DNA of 64,000 nt, taken from NCBI GenBank assembly GCA_014773175.1, contig VXCM01000242.1:72501-136500 (forward strand), written 5' to 3'. Source of the stretch: Lucifuga dentata. Its lineage: Eukaryota; Chordata; Actinopteri; Ophidiiformes; Bythitidae. The notes below the pieces were generated by a model. It saw nothing but the letters and a program-made list of their open reading frames with translations, was not told the DNA's origin and did not search any database. Both the position numbers and the translations under genes were made by a program. This document shows, in pieces, positions 11,794 to 24,854 of this stretch (within the stretch, counting starts at the first letter, position 1; the number at the start of each line of letters is the position of its first letter).

Positions 11794-12040
11794 GTTGCAT
11801 TTTGTATGTAACAGGCTGTTTGGGGCTATGTGTGACTGATGGAGATGGAATGCGGTTTTGATGACATGTGACTCGTGTACTCACATTTCCTGACATTCAG
11901 AAACCTGATCTGAGTATTAGTCAAGTGTTTCAAACCTTACTGGCATATAAGTTACAAACAGCTTTACGGTACATTGAAAACATGTTGGACTTCAGCCTCA
12001 GGCTATTTCAATATGAGAAAAAAAATTGAAATGTTTTCGC

Positions 12041-12723
12041 TTAAAGAACCATACCACTCATTTTGCATGTTTATATCCAAGTGTTTATAGTTTATATTTG
12101 CATCTAATATGTTCAATTTTCATACATGTTATGTTACTGACAATCATTTCCAAAAGCATACTACTGGAAAGGCAAATTTATTTATTTATTTATTTTCCTG
12201 CCTTCCAGACCACCATTGGTTTCAGTTCATTCTGGTACATTATTAAAATCAACTTGTAGATACTTGAAACATTCTTGGGATAGGTAATCCATCATCATGA
12301 ACAACATGTATATTCAGGTTTTTTTGAAGTTTCGTAATTTTAGCATTTAAGCACAATAAAATGTGTGGAGTGAATGTATGTCTCCACCAGGGAATATAGT
12401 CCCAAAAGAAGACCTGCATTTATTGAAAANGGAGTGAATGTATGTCTCCACCAGGGAATATAGTCCCAAAAGAAGACCTGCATTTATTGAAAAATTGAAA
12501 CGACTGTGACGTCATAATTTTGTGTAACTATTAGTAGGCGAAACACTGATTTTTAAGATGGCTGTGGCTGAATATTTGATTTTGAAAGACAAAGAGATTT
12601 TGCAAAATAACAGGAAAGCTGAAATATAGTTTTATCCTTTGAGAAATATTGTCAGTAACGTAACATATATGAAAGTTGAATATATTAGGCTCAAACGTGC
12701 AAAATGGTGGTATGGTCCTTTAA
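12041..12723 (+). mobile_element. family 1 TTAA element, near full length
   Basis: Begins ttaaagaaccataccactca and ends tatggtcctttaa. Contains a 63-bp assembly duplication around N 12430, so the real length is about 619 bp. Same internal order as the copies at 38474 and 60016. Confidence 0.9.
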
Positions 12724-13844
12724 AGGGCCACTGTGCATGATTTTCTTAATTTAAATTTTCTGCTTGATTCTAGAAAGTTCTGAGAAACTGAAAAGTCAGT
12801 GACATTTTGTTCAGTTTTTCTCTATAATTTTCATCCAGGTTTTCCCATTTTTGTTTTGGAATTTTTTTCCTGCGAGGTTTTTTTTTTTTTTTTTTTTTTT
12901 GCATTTTCTAGATTTTTATTTTATTTATTTATTTATTTATTTTTTAAAAATCAATAACTAATCTGTTTTTTTAAAATATTTTTTTTCTAAGATAATTTCC
13001 TATTTTCTAGAAATAAGTAGAAAATTGGAAGGCTTTGCAGAAGTGTCAAGATTTTCAGAATACCAAATTTGTTTTTCCTGTTTGGAAAATAATTTTTATT
13101 TATTTATATAATGACAAAGCTTTATAGCTGACAAAGAAAACAAACTGTCTGAAGGAAAAGTAAGACTGGGAAAATGACTTTGGGCTCCAGAGGGTGAAGT
13201 ATCTGCGAGAGTGAACTACCATGTTGTTTTTATCATCTCATGCCAACAATAATGAGATTTAAAGAGCAAGCCAGTAGTACATGCAGAGAATATTATCATA
13301 AAGAACGAGTTGCACTTTGAAGGAAACGCCCTGCTACCATTTAGTCTGGATGAATGTCTCTGATTCAGATGATTACAATAACACGAGCTCAGTTACGCCA
13401 CGAAGCATTTAGGTGGAGTGTATCACAATAAAACTGCAGTGTTCCTGTGTAAGAAAGGTTTGCTGAGACGTGTTGGACGTGCTCAAACACAGTCTCTCAT
13501 GTCTACAACGAGTCTTGGCACCAAATTGTCAGCTCCTCCCGCATGACTCATCTCCTGGCACCTTTTCAAAGCTATAAATAAGAATCAAAAAAATCTAGTT
13601 TTATTGAAAACATGAATGTCAACAGCAACAACTGCACCTGAAGTAACGTTGTCATACAGAAGCCAAATTATGTGGAATTTCAAAAGAAGAATTCCTTTAA
13701 GTGGGAATGAGGCAAAGCTGGGAGAGGATGATGAGAAGTGAAATGTGTTTGTGGATCAGTTTTTAATATGATGAGCTGAAACAGCAAATCAGCAAAAAAC
13801 GACTAACGTCAGCTTTCATAAACATTCCACAGGAGATTCTGATC

Positions 13845-13880
13845 CTCTCCTCTCCTCTCCTCTCCTCTCCTCTCCTCTCC
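13845..13880 (+). repeat. (CTCCT)n minisatellite
   Basis: About seven tandem CTCCT units between the two genes. Confidence 0.9.
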
Positions 13881-13959
13881 ATCTATAATAAACAAAATAT
13901 TTTTTCATTAGCATCATCTCAGCTATGCATTAGCGCTTGGACATCAATTCCATTAATGT

Positions 13960-14345
13960 GCCTCCTGCATATATTTTAGTCCACCAAATACTGATCCATA
14001 TGTGGATCAAATTGCACCTCTTGGTAGCCTTATGGGATAAACATGACCGATTTTTTTTTTCATAGAGATTGGCATATTATTTTTGAAGAAATTGACAAAA
14101 AGATACATGCATAATCCTACGTTGCAATGGTAGGAAATAATTTCTAAAATTCCTGGATCCGCCCCTGAATCTGGATCCACACCAGAATATATTGGATTCC
14201 CTGTGCATTGCCCCACCCTTCCACCAAGTTATGGCAAAATTGGTTCCAAGTAATCTCTCAAACAAACAAACAAAAGTATGAAAGCATATTATGTTAATAC
14301 CTGTTCTGATGACCTGAATCCACATCAATCATTTTTAAAGATAAA
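13960..14345 (-). repeat. degenerate fish repeat R, reverse
   Basis: atcaaattgcacctcttggtagccttatgggataaacatg, aaattcctggatccgcccctgaatctggatcc and ccacccttccaccaagttat are the reverse of the R repeat blocks. Similar wording recurs at 35080-35260 and 54945-55090. Confidence 0.6.
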
Positions 14346-15181
14346 AGGAAGGTTATGCTGATTTCTGAGCTGAAGACAAACAAAAGTAAAACTGCTAATG
14401 CAGAAATACAGTCTTCCAAAATCTCACAATCTTATTTATGATATACTTCAGAAACATTTGACATTTAAAGCAAAGTTTGATTCCAACAAAAACATTGCAT
14501 GTGTTTGCACTGGATTTTACACATTTTTTTTACAGATGTTCAAATATAAATATTCAACACAAAGCTTTTCTTGGCAGTTATGGTGGTTTTATTTTAGCAC
14601 ATAATGACAATTTGGACTACATCTTCATTTTCTGAAGCTGCAACACACAATATTTAACACTTTACATGTGTTAATGTGATTATTGTGTGTATCCTTTTTT
14701 AAATTATTGCAATAATTCACTGGCACACCCTCCAGGAACACGCTTGACTGTAGGTGTTGACAGTATAGAGGGTAACAATATTGTTATAATTATAATTTGA
14801 TCCTTCAGTAATTTAAAACAGAACGATCAATGGATCCCAACCACAGCAGATACAAAATACATATGTATATATAAATATATACATCTTAACAAATTAGAGG
14901 AACTTGTGGAATATAAATATAAGAAATTATGCTGAAACAGACTGAAATTTAACTTGGTCAGACATAGAAATATTTTACAAAACCCAGAAATTGCTGCATT
15001 TTTGAGGGAGTAAAGCTAAAGAAGCAACATGTTTGTTACCTGATAATCCAGAAAGGGCAACTTTGTTTTTCATTCATGAAAAGAACATCAAAAGGCACTT
15101 TGAAACTGAATTCAAATTCGCGATGTAGATGAACAATAGTTAAAGAAGCCAAAAAGCAAACAAGGAGACAAATCCCAGACA

Positions 15182-15182
<1 letters not shown>

Positions 15183-15212
<30 letters not shown>
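15183..15212 (+). repeat. (CA)n microsatellite
   Basis: About 15 uninterrupted CA units. Confidence 0.95.
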
Positions 15213-15215
<3 letters not shown>

Positions 15216-15317
15216 TGTTTGCATGAGAAAACCTTTTAAAACCATTTATGAATTTAGAACCTTGGGAGGTACATTGAGAAAGATAACTTATTTTTCCTTT
15301 CAATTATTTTACTTTAA

Positions 15318-15842
15318 TTAAAGGGCCATACCACTCATTTTACATGTTTGAGTCTAATATATTCAATTTGCAAAATCTCTTCATCTTTCAAAATAAAATA
15401 TTCAAGTGATACACCCACCTTAAATATCAATGTTTTGCCTTCTAATAGTTACACAGCCTTATGAAGTCACAGTCATTTAAATTTTTTGATTAATGCAGGT
15501 CTTCTTTTGGGACTATATTCCCCGGTGGATATATACATTCACTCCGCACTTTTTTATTACACTTAAATCCTAAAATTACGTAATTTCGAAAAAAACCTTC
15601 AACACACATCTTGTTCATGATGATGGATTACCTATCCCAAGAACGTTTCAAGTATCAACAAATTGATTTTAATAGCGTACCAGAATGAACTGAAACCAAT
15701 GGCAGTCTGGAAGGTAGGAAAAAGAAATTTTTAATTCACTGTTCCAGTAGTATGCTTTGGGAAATGATTGTCAGTAATGTTACATGTATGAAAATTGAAT
15801 ATATTAGGCTCAAACATGCAAAACGGTAGTATGATCCTTTAA
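15318..15842 (-). mobile_element. family 1 TTAA element, reverse, one end shortened
   Basis: Begins ttaaagggccataccactca and ends gtatgatcctttaa. The interior runs in the opposite order to the copy at 7371. The inverted repeat at its low-coordinate end is cut short (attcaatttgcaaaatctc). Lies between the klf12 and klf5 3' ends. Confidence 0.88.
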
Positions 15843-17225
15843 AGTTTATATTTTTGTTAATTTTTGAATGAAAGATCAAGAGGATAAACAATGGAGACAT
15901 TTTTGTTTTCACAGACCATTTTGCTTTTATTTATCAAGGTTGCCAATATTTGTAGAGGACGCTGAATGCGTTATATTAACCAGTGAGTGAAATATATATT
16001 TTCTATATAATAATGCAGCAGCACTTCAAACAATCCTGCATTTCTGAAGCTCATAATTTTGCTTTTGTTGTGGGCGAGAGATGCTGATAGAGCTGTTGTG
16101 TTGGATCTCATGATATTGCTTCTGTCCCCTCCAGTATGTAAATGGAAGACAACAAAAACTGATTAATATATTGTCCTGTTGGCTAAAACAACATGTCCCA
16201 TATCCTTACAGTTCATGACAACCATAAGTTATCTATTTCTGCTCTTATGACAGTTTCCTAGTTGATGCTTATTTAAAAACAAATGATATAAACAAATGAT
16301 TTATTGACTTTGGCTAGGCTATTATTTGCCAACTAAAAAGCTGCACTGTAAAATCCTTTAATAAACAGGCCAATGAAAATCTTTCCTCCCATGACTTCAA
16401 GGCTTTCCTTTATTATCTATAATTTATTCGTATCAAGTAAAAAAAATGAATAACTTTCTGCAATCTATAATTTATTTTAGAATAAATTTTTTTAATATTT
16501 TTTGGGGGATTTCTTCCCTCACGGAATGTTTTTTTTTTTTCTATTCTATTTTTCTATTTAAAGGATTTTTNTTTCTTCCCTCACGGAATGTTTTTTTTTT
16601 TTCTATTCTATTTTTCTATTTAAAGGATTTTTTTTAAAACAGTGCAGCTTTTAAGTGGAAAATTTAAAAAAAAAGAAAAAATCTATGAATAATAAAAGTA
16701 GAAAAATGACTTTAGACTCCAAAGGCTTAAAGTAATGAATTAAATACTCATTCAATACATTACTGTTATGTTGCACAACGACGACACCTCCAACATAAAA
16801 GATTGATATTTCTTGTAAAGTTGTTCTTGACCTTTGTGTAGATAATGACTTAGTATAACATTTTAAATTGATCATTACTGAGGCAGCAAAATCAATGAAA
16901 ATATACCTTACAAAGATTCGATATCATTTCCTTTACATTTGGCTGATTTTTGACATTTTATCTTTTTTTCTTTTTTTTTTTTTTTTTTTNTTTTTTTTTT
17001 TTTTTTTTAATTCACGCAACACCAGGGTGAAGGGTGACATTTGCTCTTTTTACAACAAAAGAAACACAACAATTACTTGTGGACCAGCACTCCTTAGAAT
17101 GACCCCACTGGTGGAATAAGTGGAAAAACATAATGTTTTTTTTATTTTGATTTCTGATATTTAAGTGTTGGTCTTTTGTCTATTTTATTTCATATTGGTA
17201 TAAAAAGCTTTACAGTGGTGGGTTT

Positions 17226-17417
<192 letters not shown>

Positions 17418-17704
17418 NACGAGCGAAGCTCCACTCACACCCCTCCCAGGAGCAACGGTACGGCTTCTCTCCTTCAGCACAACAGAGAAACAAAATGTAG
17501 CTATGGCAATACGTCAATGGACAAATCTCCTCAAATCTACCAATAAATAACTTGAAAGAGCTTAATATTTGCAAAATATCTCAAATTACCATTGAAGAGT
17601 TTTGGATAGAAAGAAGGCTGACAGCTTTTCACATGTGTCTCAGCTGTGAGCCATAAATCGCATTCTGTCACTCCAAAATAAAAACTTCATCTTAATAACT
17701 GTCA

Positions 17705-17836
<132 letters not shown>

Positions 17837-17915
17837 CTATGTACTGATTTGATTGGAAATGTCTAAAAAAAAAAAAAAGGAACATTTTGATTTTTATGGA
17901 AAGCAGAAACCTCAC

Positions 17916-18857
17916 CTGGGACATCACAGTGGTGAATCCTCCGTCTGTCCAGGTCAGGATTATTCCTTTGGTTATACTTGACTGGAGAGGACTGCGCCAA
18001 CACAGGGGACAGGGGGCCCATGTCTAACGTCGTCTTTACTGGTGTCAAGTTTGAACTCTGTACCGACCCAAGTCCTGAGCTTTGGACTGATCCAGGAGTG
18101 GAATTCTGCTCTGAAGCCGGATCTGCGGTTTGGATTGGAGCTTGACTAGAAGTCTGGCCCGGATCAAGATTATGGGTGTGAAAAGTTAATTTAGAGGCAA
18201 TGCTAGCTTCATAGGAGGGAGGTGGGGAGAGGTTGTGAAGGAGCTCTTTCCCCCGGTCTGGACTTGGGGGCTCAGAGTTGGGCGGAGAAGGTGGCAAATA
18301 GGTTTGTCTTGGCTGCTGCCCTAAGCATCGAGCAAACGGAAAACATTCACTTTGTGGACTGCTTTGGGGCTTGGCAGAATTCTGTAGTGGGCTTACATGG
18401 ACATTTCCAAGAGGAAGATTTAAAGGGGCCATGGGGATTCCGCCACACAAATCTGAGTTTGCTTGTGATCCATGAACGAGCTGCTCCAAATCAGAGTTCA
18501 GGAGCTGAAACAGGGGAACATCCTGGAAGTCTACGGTTGGCATTTCCTGTTTGATGAAAAAGTTGCCGCTCATTGTGTCTGCTGGGCTAAAACCCGCCGG
18601 GTACTCTGGGAGGGTCGGTGCTACTCCGCCGCCCTGACAGGTGTGGTGCATCAGAGAATGAGAGGGTTCCGTCTTGATGGGTCTCATAGGCCTGCAGAGA
18701 CCAGGGTGCAGGTATGAGACGTCAGGGAGGAGCAGGCTCATGTTTACGCTGTAGGGGGAGGCGAAGTCTTCGGTATAAGATGGCTCCAGCATCAGAGCGC
18801 CGTCTCTGCATAGCATTTTGGAATTTGCTGCCTCCTGAGACAGATAGCTGTCCATCT
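17916..18857 (-). CDS. klf5: klf5 exon 2 (activation and regulatory region)
   Basis: Large exon of a KLF5-type transcription factor, a nuclear activator of proliferation and epithelial or smooth-muscle genes in vertebrates. The acceptor is gtaaatcag/AG just before the ATG at 18855; an alternative AG 11 bases upstream would need another exon 1 phase. The donor is cccag/gtgagg (GT at 17915-17914). In the predicted protein, sumoylation-type sites IKTE and IKQE lie at about 88-91 and 129-132. A PPSPPNSEPPSPD cluster at about 216-228 corresponds to the phosphodegron region of mammalian KLF5. PPPSY at about 239-243 is the WW-domain (ubiquitin ligase) docking motif. NPDLDRRRIHHC leads into finger 1. 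The order and spacing match mammalian KLF5, not another KLF. The + strand frames over this exon are shadows. Confidence 0.93.
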
Positions 18858-19012
18858 CTGATTTACACTAAAGAGTGAAAGACAACACCATTATCAGCTC
18901 AATCCTGATTATCGTTTTAATTATCACAAAAGGACACATCTGATTATTACCTCATTTGACACTTGATATCGCAAAAGTAGAAAGTTGACCATGTTGAACT
19001 CCTTAAAGGACA

Positions 19013-19584
19013 ATACCGGTGATTCTGCATGTTTAAGAACAGTAAATATTACATGTTACGTTACATTATTACGTTACTGGCAACCATTTCTCAACATATT
19101 AAAGACATTTTAGTTTTCCTTTTGTTTTGCCAAATCTGCTAATCTTTCAAAATCAAACATTCATACCCACCTTGAAATTCAGCATCTCACCTGTTAACAC
19201 ATATGCCTGAATATAGAAGGGATGGTTGTTTTTAATTTCTTGGTAAAAGCCATCTTCTCCTGGGACTATATTCCCTGGTGGAGACATACATTTTATTCCC
19301 TCCAGCTCCGGGTTAGACCGGTTAAACAAATTTATTTTGACAAAAAAATTAATAGACGTCATGTTTTCTGTGATGGATTACTTGTCTGAACATGTTTCAA
19401 GTCTACAAGTCTTGATTTTAGCATACTGGAAGTGAAAACAATGGCAGTCTGGAAGGTAGGAAAAATAATTCTAACATTTACTGCTCCAGTACTGTGTTTG
19501 GAAGATGGTTGTCAGCAACGTAATATGTATGCAGCTTGCATATATTGGGCTCAAACATGCAAAACCACCAGTATGATCCTTTAA
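19013..19584 (-). mobile_element. family 1b TTAA element in klf5 intron 1
   Basis: Begins ttaaaggacaataccggtga and ends accaccagtatgatcctttaa. The interior (gggactatattccctggtgg, acccaccttgaaattcagc, caatggcagtctggaaggta) matches family 1 in reverse. More diverged than the family 1 copies. Confidence 0.85.
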
Positions 19585-20783
19585 AGTCACATGCCTGCCT
19601 CTTCCATAAAATCATTAAATCCAGAAACACCCAGAAAAAACACCAGCTGAGGAATTAAAAAACAAAAAAACAAAAAAAAACAAAACAACAAAGACCTTCT
19701 CACTGATTACTACTAATGCTGCAGACTAATAGAATAGTGTAAGACTAACAGAATACCAAAAAAAAATTTGGGGAAGCAAATGCATTTGTGTACACACCAC
19801 CACATCAAAGCTCCCCCTCCTCTTCCTCCCCTTCCTCCCTCATCCCTGGCCCTACAAGCAGACGCCCTTCTGAAGCGCTCCTGTCTCAGCTGTATGGAAA
19901 TCCACGGCTGAATTTAGAACATCCAGTTGCTCTGCAGCGCTCTGCCTCTTCTTCACAACTTCGGAGAAAGGTTGCAATGTTTCATATCCCAGCCAGCCAA
20001 TCCTCAATCGAGATCTAGCCTGAGCTTTTCCTGTGTAGACTCGGCATGTGAACCGAGTCTCCAGTTGTTAAAGCCGAGTCTTTCCAGTGAACTGAGTTAG
20101 TTTTGGTTACTTCCGGTTTTGCTTTAGAAATGGAGGAGATTCAACAAATTTATAAAGCTTTCTTCCACCACCATAAGAATACTGCATATTCTAACTAAAA
20201 CACTTAAAATAACGTCTTTTTATTCAGGTATCGTGTACGCAATCATCTGCTAGTGGCTCCCGAGACTTCGTACAGGCTGAGTCAGCGGTAACCCCAGATG
20301 CGATGATGCTTCCCAAAAACCAAAAGCCTGAAATGTTGAATTGCTAACTGGAAGCATTGCAGTCAGTTACACGAGTGAGACTTAAGTGAAGGAACTTTCA
20401 GAAAACTGAAAAGGATGCTCTCGAGGACAAAATCAATCTTAAAGATTTCACGTTGAATTGCTAACCTCGCTTACATGAGTTATTTGAGCGAGTTTGAATC
20501 AGCGGAACTTTCTGAAACGGAAACAAGTTGTACTTACAGAGATATGTTTGGAATAGTTACCAACATGTATGAGCAGTGGATGGATCAAATTCTTCATGTT
20601 AGCAAGAATTCAAGCATAGCCTATACTGAACATAAGCAATGTAAGAATTTTTAGCATTTATTTACAAAATTATGAAGTTGTGGCTTAGTTTTTATGATAT
20701 TGAAAGAAATGTTGACTAGCAGTTTACTTATTTACTTTACGTTTCCATGCTCACTATACTCACATGTTTGACTGTACTACAAA

Positions 20784-20962
20784 TAAAGGGCCATACCAGT
20801 TGTTTTACATCTTTGAGGCCAATATACAACCCTTATATATATTATGTAACTGAAAACCATTTAAACATGCTGGAGCAGTAAAAATGGTTCTCTGTAACAT
20901 AACATCTATGTGGGTAGTATGTATTGGGCTTAAACATGCAAAATCACTGGTATGGTCCTTGA
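20784..20962. mobile_element. family 1b relic, inverted repeats only
   Basis: taaagggccataccagttgt at the left and gcaaaatcactggtatggtcctt at the right, with only a short spacer between the two inverted repeats. In klf5 intron 1. The target site is no longer a perfect TTAA. Confidence 0.7.
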
Positions 20963-21738
20963 ATTCAGGCAAAAACACAGAGTAAGACATGTACACTGAT
21001 GGAATTAATTTGATTCCATCATTCACTGAAAATACATGAGTCGTTTTCTGTATGAAGGTGAGTCCAGGTGAGAAACTGCATGTGGAAGTGACTTCCTCTG
21101 ATAAAACAATGGATCCTTTACATTCTTGGATAAATTGATTTCCAATCTCATTATCTAAATCTGTCACAGTAAGCATACATAAATTCATATCTATTTAAAT
21201 TTTATCCTACTTGACAATTTGAAAAGAATTACTTACTGATAATCAGAGAATAAAGTTTTAACATGCATGTAAAATTCATTGAAGTCAGTAGCTTAATAAA
21301 TAAGGGATATGAGTTGCTGTTTTTTCTTTATTGTTTATTGCTACAAAGTTGGTTTTATTGAATGATCGTTGACTCTCACTAGAGTTTCAATGTCTGACCA
21401 CTCAAAAGGAATCGAGGAATCGGAAATTCGCAGGACAACTTCAGCAAAGTCAACATCACCTCACATATTTCAGCAGGATTTCAGTCAGAGGAGACAGTAA
21501 CTATGTGATCAACATTACAGGCCTCCTTCCGTTCTAAACACAATCTCTAGTTGGTATTGATGAGGTATCAATAATCAATCACCAAATCAGAAGGGCATCA
21601 ATGATCATGACTCTGACATGCTCCGGCATAAATCTCTATTAAACGTGCAAACACCAACCAAAGTGTAATCGTGATGAAAAGATGAAGTTGCGTGGGTGGC
21701 ATCCCTCCTGTTACACGCCACTTGTCCGTGATCTTCAC

Positions 21739-21820
21739 CTCTCAGCCCGTCCGCTGCGTGGAGAAACGGCGCGTCCTGCCCCGGAGCAACCCAAACCTTA
21801 TTCCTCACAGCAGCGGCCAT
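21739..21820 (-). CDS. klf5: klf5 exon 1 (predicted N terminus)
   Basis: Predicted first coding exon. The ATG (complement of 21818-21820) opens a 27-codon frame, MAAAVRNKVWVAPGQDAPF..., ending CTG AGA G and followed by a donor gtgaag (GT at 21738-21737). The exon leaves in phase 1. Exon 2 begins with AG before ATG, so the junction codon is GAG (Glu) and the frame continues into MDSYLSQ. This resembles mammalian KLF5, where CEMEKYL occurs at the same place and a QDEPVF stretch lies near the N terminus. It lies in a CpG-rich stretch just downstream of a GC box. Splicing with the other three exons gives exactly 1263 coding bases (420 residues plus stop; human KLF5 has 457). The exon is short and its identity rests on phase, position and weak similarity. 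Confidence 0.65.
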
Positions 21821-22060
21821 CAAAGCAGAGGATCTATGCGTACCTACCTGAAATTTGCAGGAAATAAATCAAGCATTTGGTATTCTTTTGTTTTGAACAG
21901 GGGGGAAATACGAGCAAAGGGCAGCTGTCAAGCGTCCATTCTGCCTATTTTGCGCTGGCTTGTCAAATTACGCAACTGTGTGATATCAGCGCGTCTGCAG
22001 GGCGGGGCTGAACACCAGCAAATAAACAGGACGGGTGAGCCATCAGGATTCATCTAATGT
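21821..22060 (-). promoter_or_regulatory. klf5 promoter region, CpG-rich with a GC box
   Basis: Immediately upstream of the predicted klf5 ATG the AT-rich background gives way to CpG-containing sequence, with GGCGGGGC at 22001-22008 (an Sp/KLF-type GC box). I see no clear TATA box. The promoter role is inferred from position. KLF factors bind such boxes, so autoregulation is possible but unproven. Confidence 0.5.
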
Positions 22061-22649
22061 TTATGAATGTCTGGGTTTGAATATGAGGAGAGATGGGTGA
22101 AGAAACTGGGAACACTTTGGGGGAAAATGTGATACAGATGGAGATAAACTTGGCAAGAGTTTGTGTCCGTAGATGAGTAGTTTGTAAAGAGTGAGTCAGC
22201 TTGTGTGGGTGATGTTAAACGTGCTCTGTGCCTTTTAAAAATGAATACATTGGTGTTGTGACTGAATTATGGTTTGTTGAGTTACGATAGGTCACTTAGC
22301 AAACATTCAAATATCAAATATATTTCATTTTTATGCGTTCATCTAAAACTGGTCTGCACTGAAAGTGTATCTCAGATAAAGTTAGATATAAAACCTAAAA
22401 TAAATAAATAAATAAAATTATGTGATGGTTAATGCAAAAAAAAAAAAAAAANAAAAAAAAAAAAAAAAAGTAGGAAGGAAAAATCAGGATGGTCAGTAGT
22501 TTGACCATTTTCATCAGGTCTCTTTATGAGATATTGCCATCACAAAATATCCATTGAAAAATTAGTAAATTAGTTCAATTCTTTCTTAACTGCATCCACC
22601 AAGAAGCTTGTACTTTCATGTTTTTAATGGTTTGCTTATTAATAAAAAA

Positions 22650-23112
22650 AAAAAAAGAACATGTTTTTGACTAAACTTGGTGGAGCGGTGGAACAAGAAG
22701 CAAGAAGAACCCATTCAGTTTTGTTGTGGTTCCTGATCCAGGGGCAGACCCTGAGATTTTCCAAATGATTTTGCAACATTTTGGGCATTTTACAATAATC
22801 TGTCAATTTCTCCAATCTCAATTAAAAAAAAAAAGTCAGTCATATTTATCTCATGATAAACTGCTAATAGCTTTGTTCCAGATCTGGTTAAGGATCTAGA
22901 TTTGGTGGGATAACGTATATGATTGGACATGGGGCACATTAATGGAATTACTTTACATGTAACATGCAGCAACCATTAATGTGTAGCTGAGATGATGCTG
23001 ATTCAGAAGCATACAAATGGTTTTGATGAATCTTTAATAGCTATGGAGAAAATATGTTTGTTACAAATTTTATTTTGGCTCATTTGGCCTTGGCAGAAGC
23101 GTGTGCTCTAAT
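22650..23112 (+). repeat. degenerate fish repeat R
   Basis: Contains gttccagatctggttaaggatct, gtgtagctgagatgatgctgattcag and ggccttggcagaagcgtgtgctct. These match the R blocks at 24920-25240 in order. Confidence 0.6.
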
Positions 23113-24556
23113 CAGCTCCCTTCTTGATGTTGTGATTTGGTTTTATTCATATCCAACGTATTTCTAAACGTGGGGTTATCCATCAAACTGATGGCTTTTC
23201 TGCCTTCCTCTCTACTCAAATAACTTTTACCCCGTTGCATCAGTTATATTGACATTCTGAAAGGTTTTTCATAATGTTCGTGGGAGCTTTCAGCGTGCTT
23301 GGGTCCTGGTCTGGCATGTTAAAAACGCCACTGCGGTGCAGCTGTCTGTCAGGCCTGCATACTTGATACCAACATTCCTGCACCAGCAGTGAAGCCTGCA
23401 GATTCTGACAGTGAGTGTTTCAATCAAAATAGCTCAGCATTTCACTCAAACACACCGTGTGACACACTGAACTCTGACGCTCTGGTTGTGTGTTTGGCCT
23501 GCGGATGTGTCTGAGTCGGCTGACCTAACGATGAATCTGCCCATGCTGCTTTCGTGTTGGACATTTACACTCCTTACATGCATCTTACTGTGACCTTGCA
23601 TAACTTTGTTTTTATAATCTGTGTGTTTTTTCTTCTTTATATCCTTAGATATACTCTACATATTTGGCCCAGCAGAGAATGAGAATCAGAAATCTAGCCT
23701 TTAGCCCTGCTGAGCTCACACTGACAACAGCTTTATGCATCAGTGTTCATAAAGACAACAGAATTGACTTGTGAGAGTTTTTGTTTTTCCACAGGTGTGT
23801 GAGAATATTATTACATGTCACTGGCAGTACCGGTGGAACATGCTGGAACTGGAAACGCAGGTATGCCAAAATGTGCAAACAAAAGAGGATGTGGACAAGA
23901 CGGGGTTAAACACGACAATCAGGCCTCTCCCACTCCTGCTTTTCTTCAGGCAGTTTTCTTCTCTTTCTTCTATTCAGTATTATAACTCTGGATATTTACA
24001 ACAATAATTATAACGAGTTATGCCAAATGCCACACTCATGACTGAACACGTTTTATAGTAAATACAGGGATCTCAGAGGTTAGATCAGGTTAGATGTGAA
24101 ATCTAGAATATATCTTTATGTAAATGTTGGTTAAAAAAATACCAAATAAAACGAGTATGTGGTCAATAATTTGATCATTAAAAGCCCAGTCATATCTGGT
24201 ATGAAGTTGCCTTTTGGTTTTGTTTCAACTTATTCATCTTAAATTTTTGAAGTTAATAATAAAGATGATATTAATATTTAATTTTTGCAAACACCTTTGC
24301 CAATGAGGTTAGGTTTTCACCCACGTCTGTTGGTTTTATTAGCAGGATGACTCAAAAAGTTACTGAAGGGTGGGACATGATACAGGGAAGAATCCAGTAG
24401 AATTATAAAAATTATTTCCTAACATTGCAAGATAGGAGGTTCTGAGTATTGTCAGTATCTTCAAAAGTAAAACACCAATCTCAATGAAAAAAATAAAAAT
24501 CAGGCATGGCCCAGGCTTAACATTGTGCAACAGGGTTTTTTTTTTTTTAATTTTAA

Positions 24557-24682
<126 letters not shown>

Positions 24683-24801
24683 CACAGTAAATTTTGCTGC
24701 ATTGAATTAACACTATATGAGTTAATTTAACACTAGGCCTGAGTCTATTTGGTCCCATTCAACTCTTATAGTGTTAATTCAACACAGCAAAATTTACTGT
24801 G
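24683..24801. mobile_element. 119-bp hairpin MITE (TA-type)
   Basis: Ends CACAGTAAATTTTGCTG and its inverse; the inverted repeats continue through ttgaattaacactata and gagtt for about 40 bp each, around a short centre (ctaggcctgagtctatttgg). Flanked by TATATA on both sides, as expected for a TA target (Tc1/mariner-type MITE). It sits between a TATC/TGTC microsatellite and a GT microsatellite, inside a degenerate repeat. Confidence 0.85.
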
Positions 24802-24812
24802 TATATACACAG

Positions 24813-24821
24813 GTGTGTGTG

Positions 24822-24854
<33 letters not shown>
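24813..24854 (+). repeat. (GT)n microsatellite
   Basis: About 20 GT units with one GC, immediately after the MITE. Confidence 0.93.

Larger units (their letters stand above)
4929..11815 (+). other. klf12: probable klf12 3' UTR and 3' flank
   Basis: No coding frame follows the klf12 stop. A long AT-rich tract leads to AATAAA at 11788-11793, followed by ttgcattttgtatg, a typical polyadenylation context. Mammalian KLF12 transcripts have a very long 3' UTR, so an end near 11815 is plausible. Earlier AATAAA-like sites (for example in aaataaataaag near 8318) could be used instead. Contents are microsatellites, a Tc1-like fragment (6699-7050), a family 1 element (7371-7959), LINE-like fragments and a nested hAT element (10544-11025). 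The extent is inferred and not proven. Confidence 0.4.
11816..17225. other. convergent intergenic region between klf12 and klf5
   Basis: Contains family 1 elements at 12041 and 15318, an R repeat at 13960, a CTCCT tract and a CA tract. The stretches 12724-13840, 14345-15180 and 15843-16960 are AT-rich with no recognisable gene. The last probably includes the klf5 3' UTR. An assembly duplication lies at 16510-16632 and a T run with an N at 16990. Confidence 0.7.

Noticed and set aside
19788..20018. 76-codon Ser/Pro-rich frame antisense to klf5 intron 1
   Set aside because: Low-complexity start from a CTC-rich tract, no recognisable family, no convincing flanking exons.
20805..21188. 127-codon open frame on the - strand
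   Set aside because: Its end lies in a family 1b relic and the rest is klf5 intron 1 sequence; no domain, no splice context.
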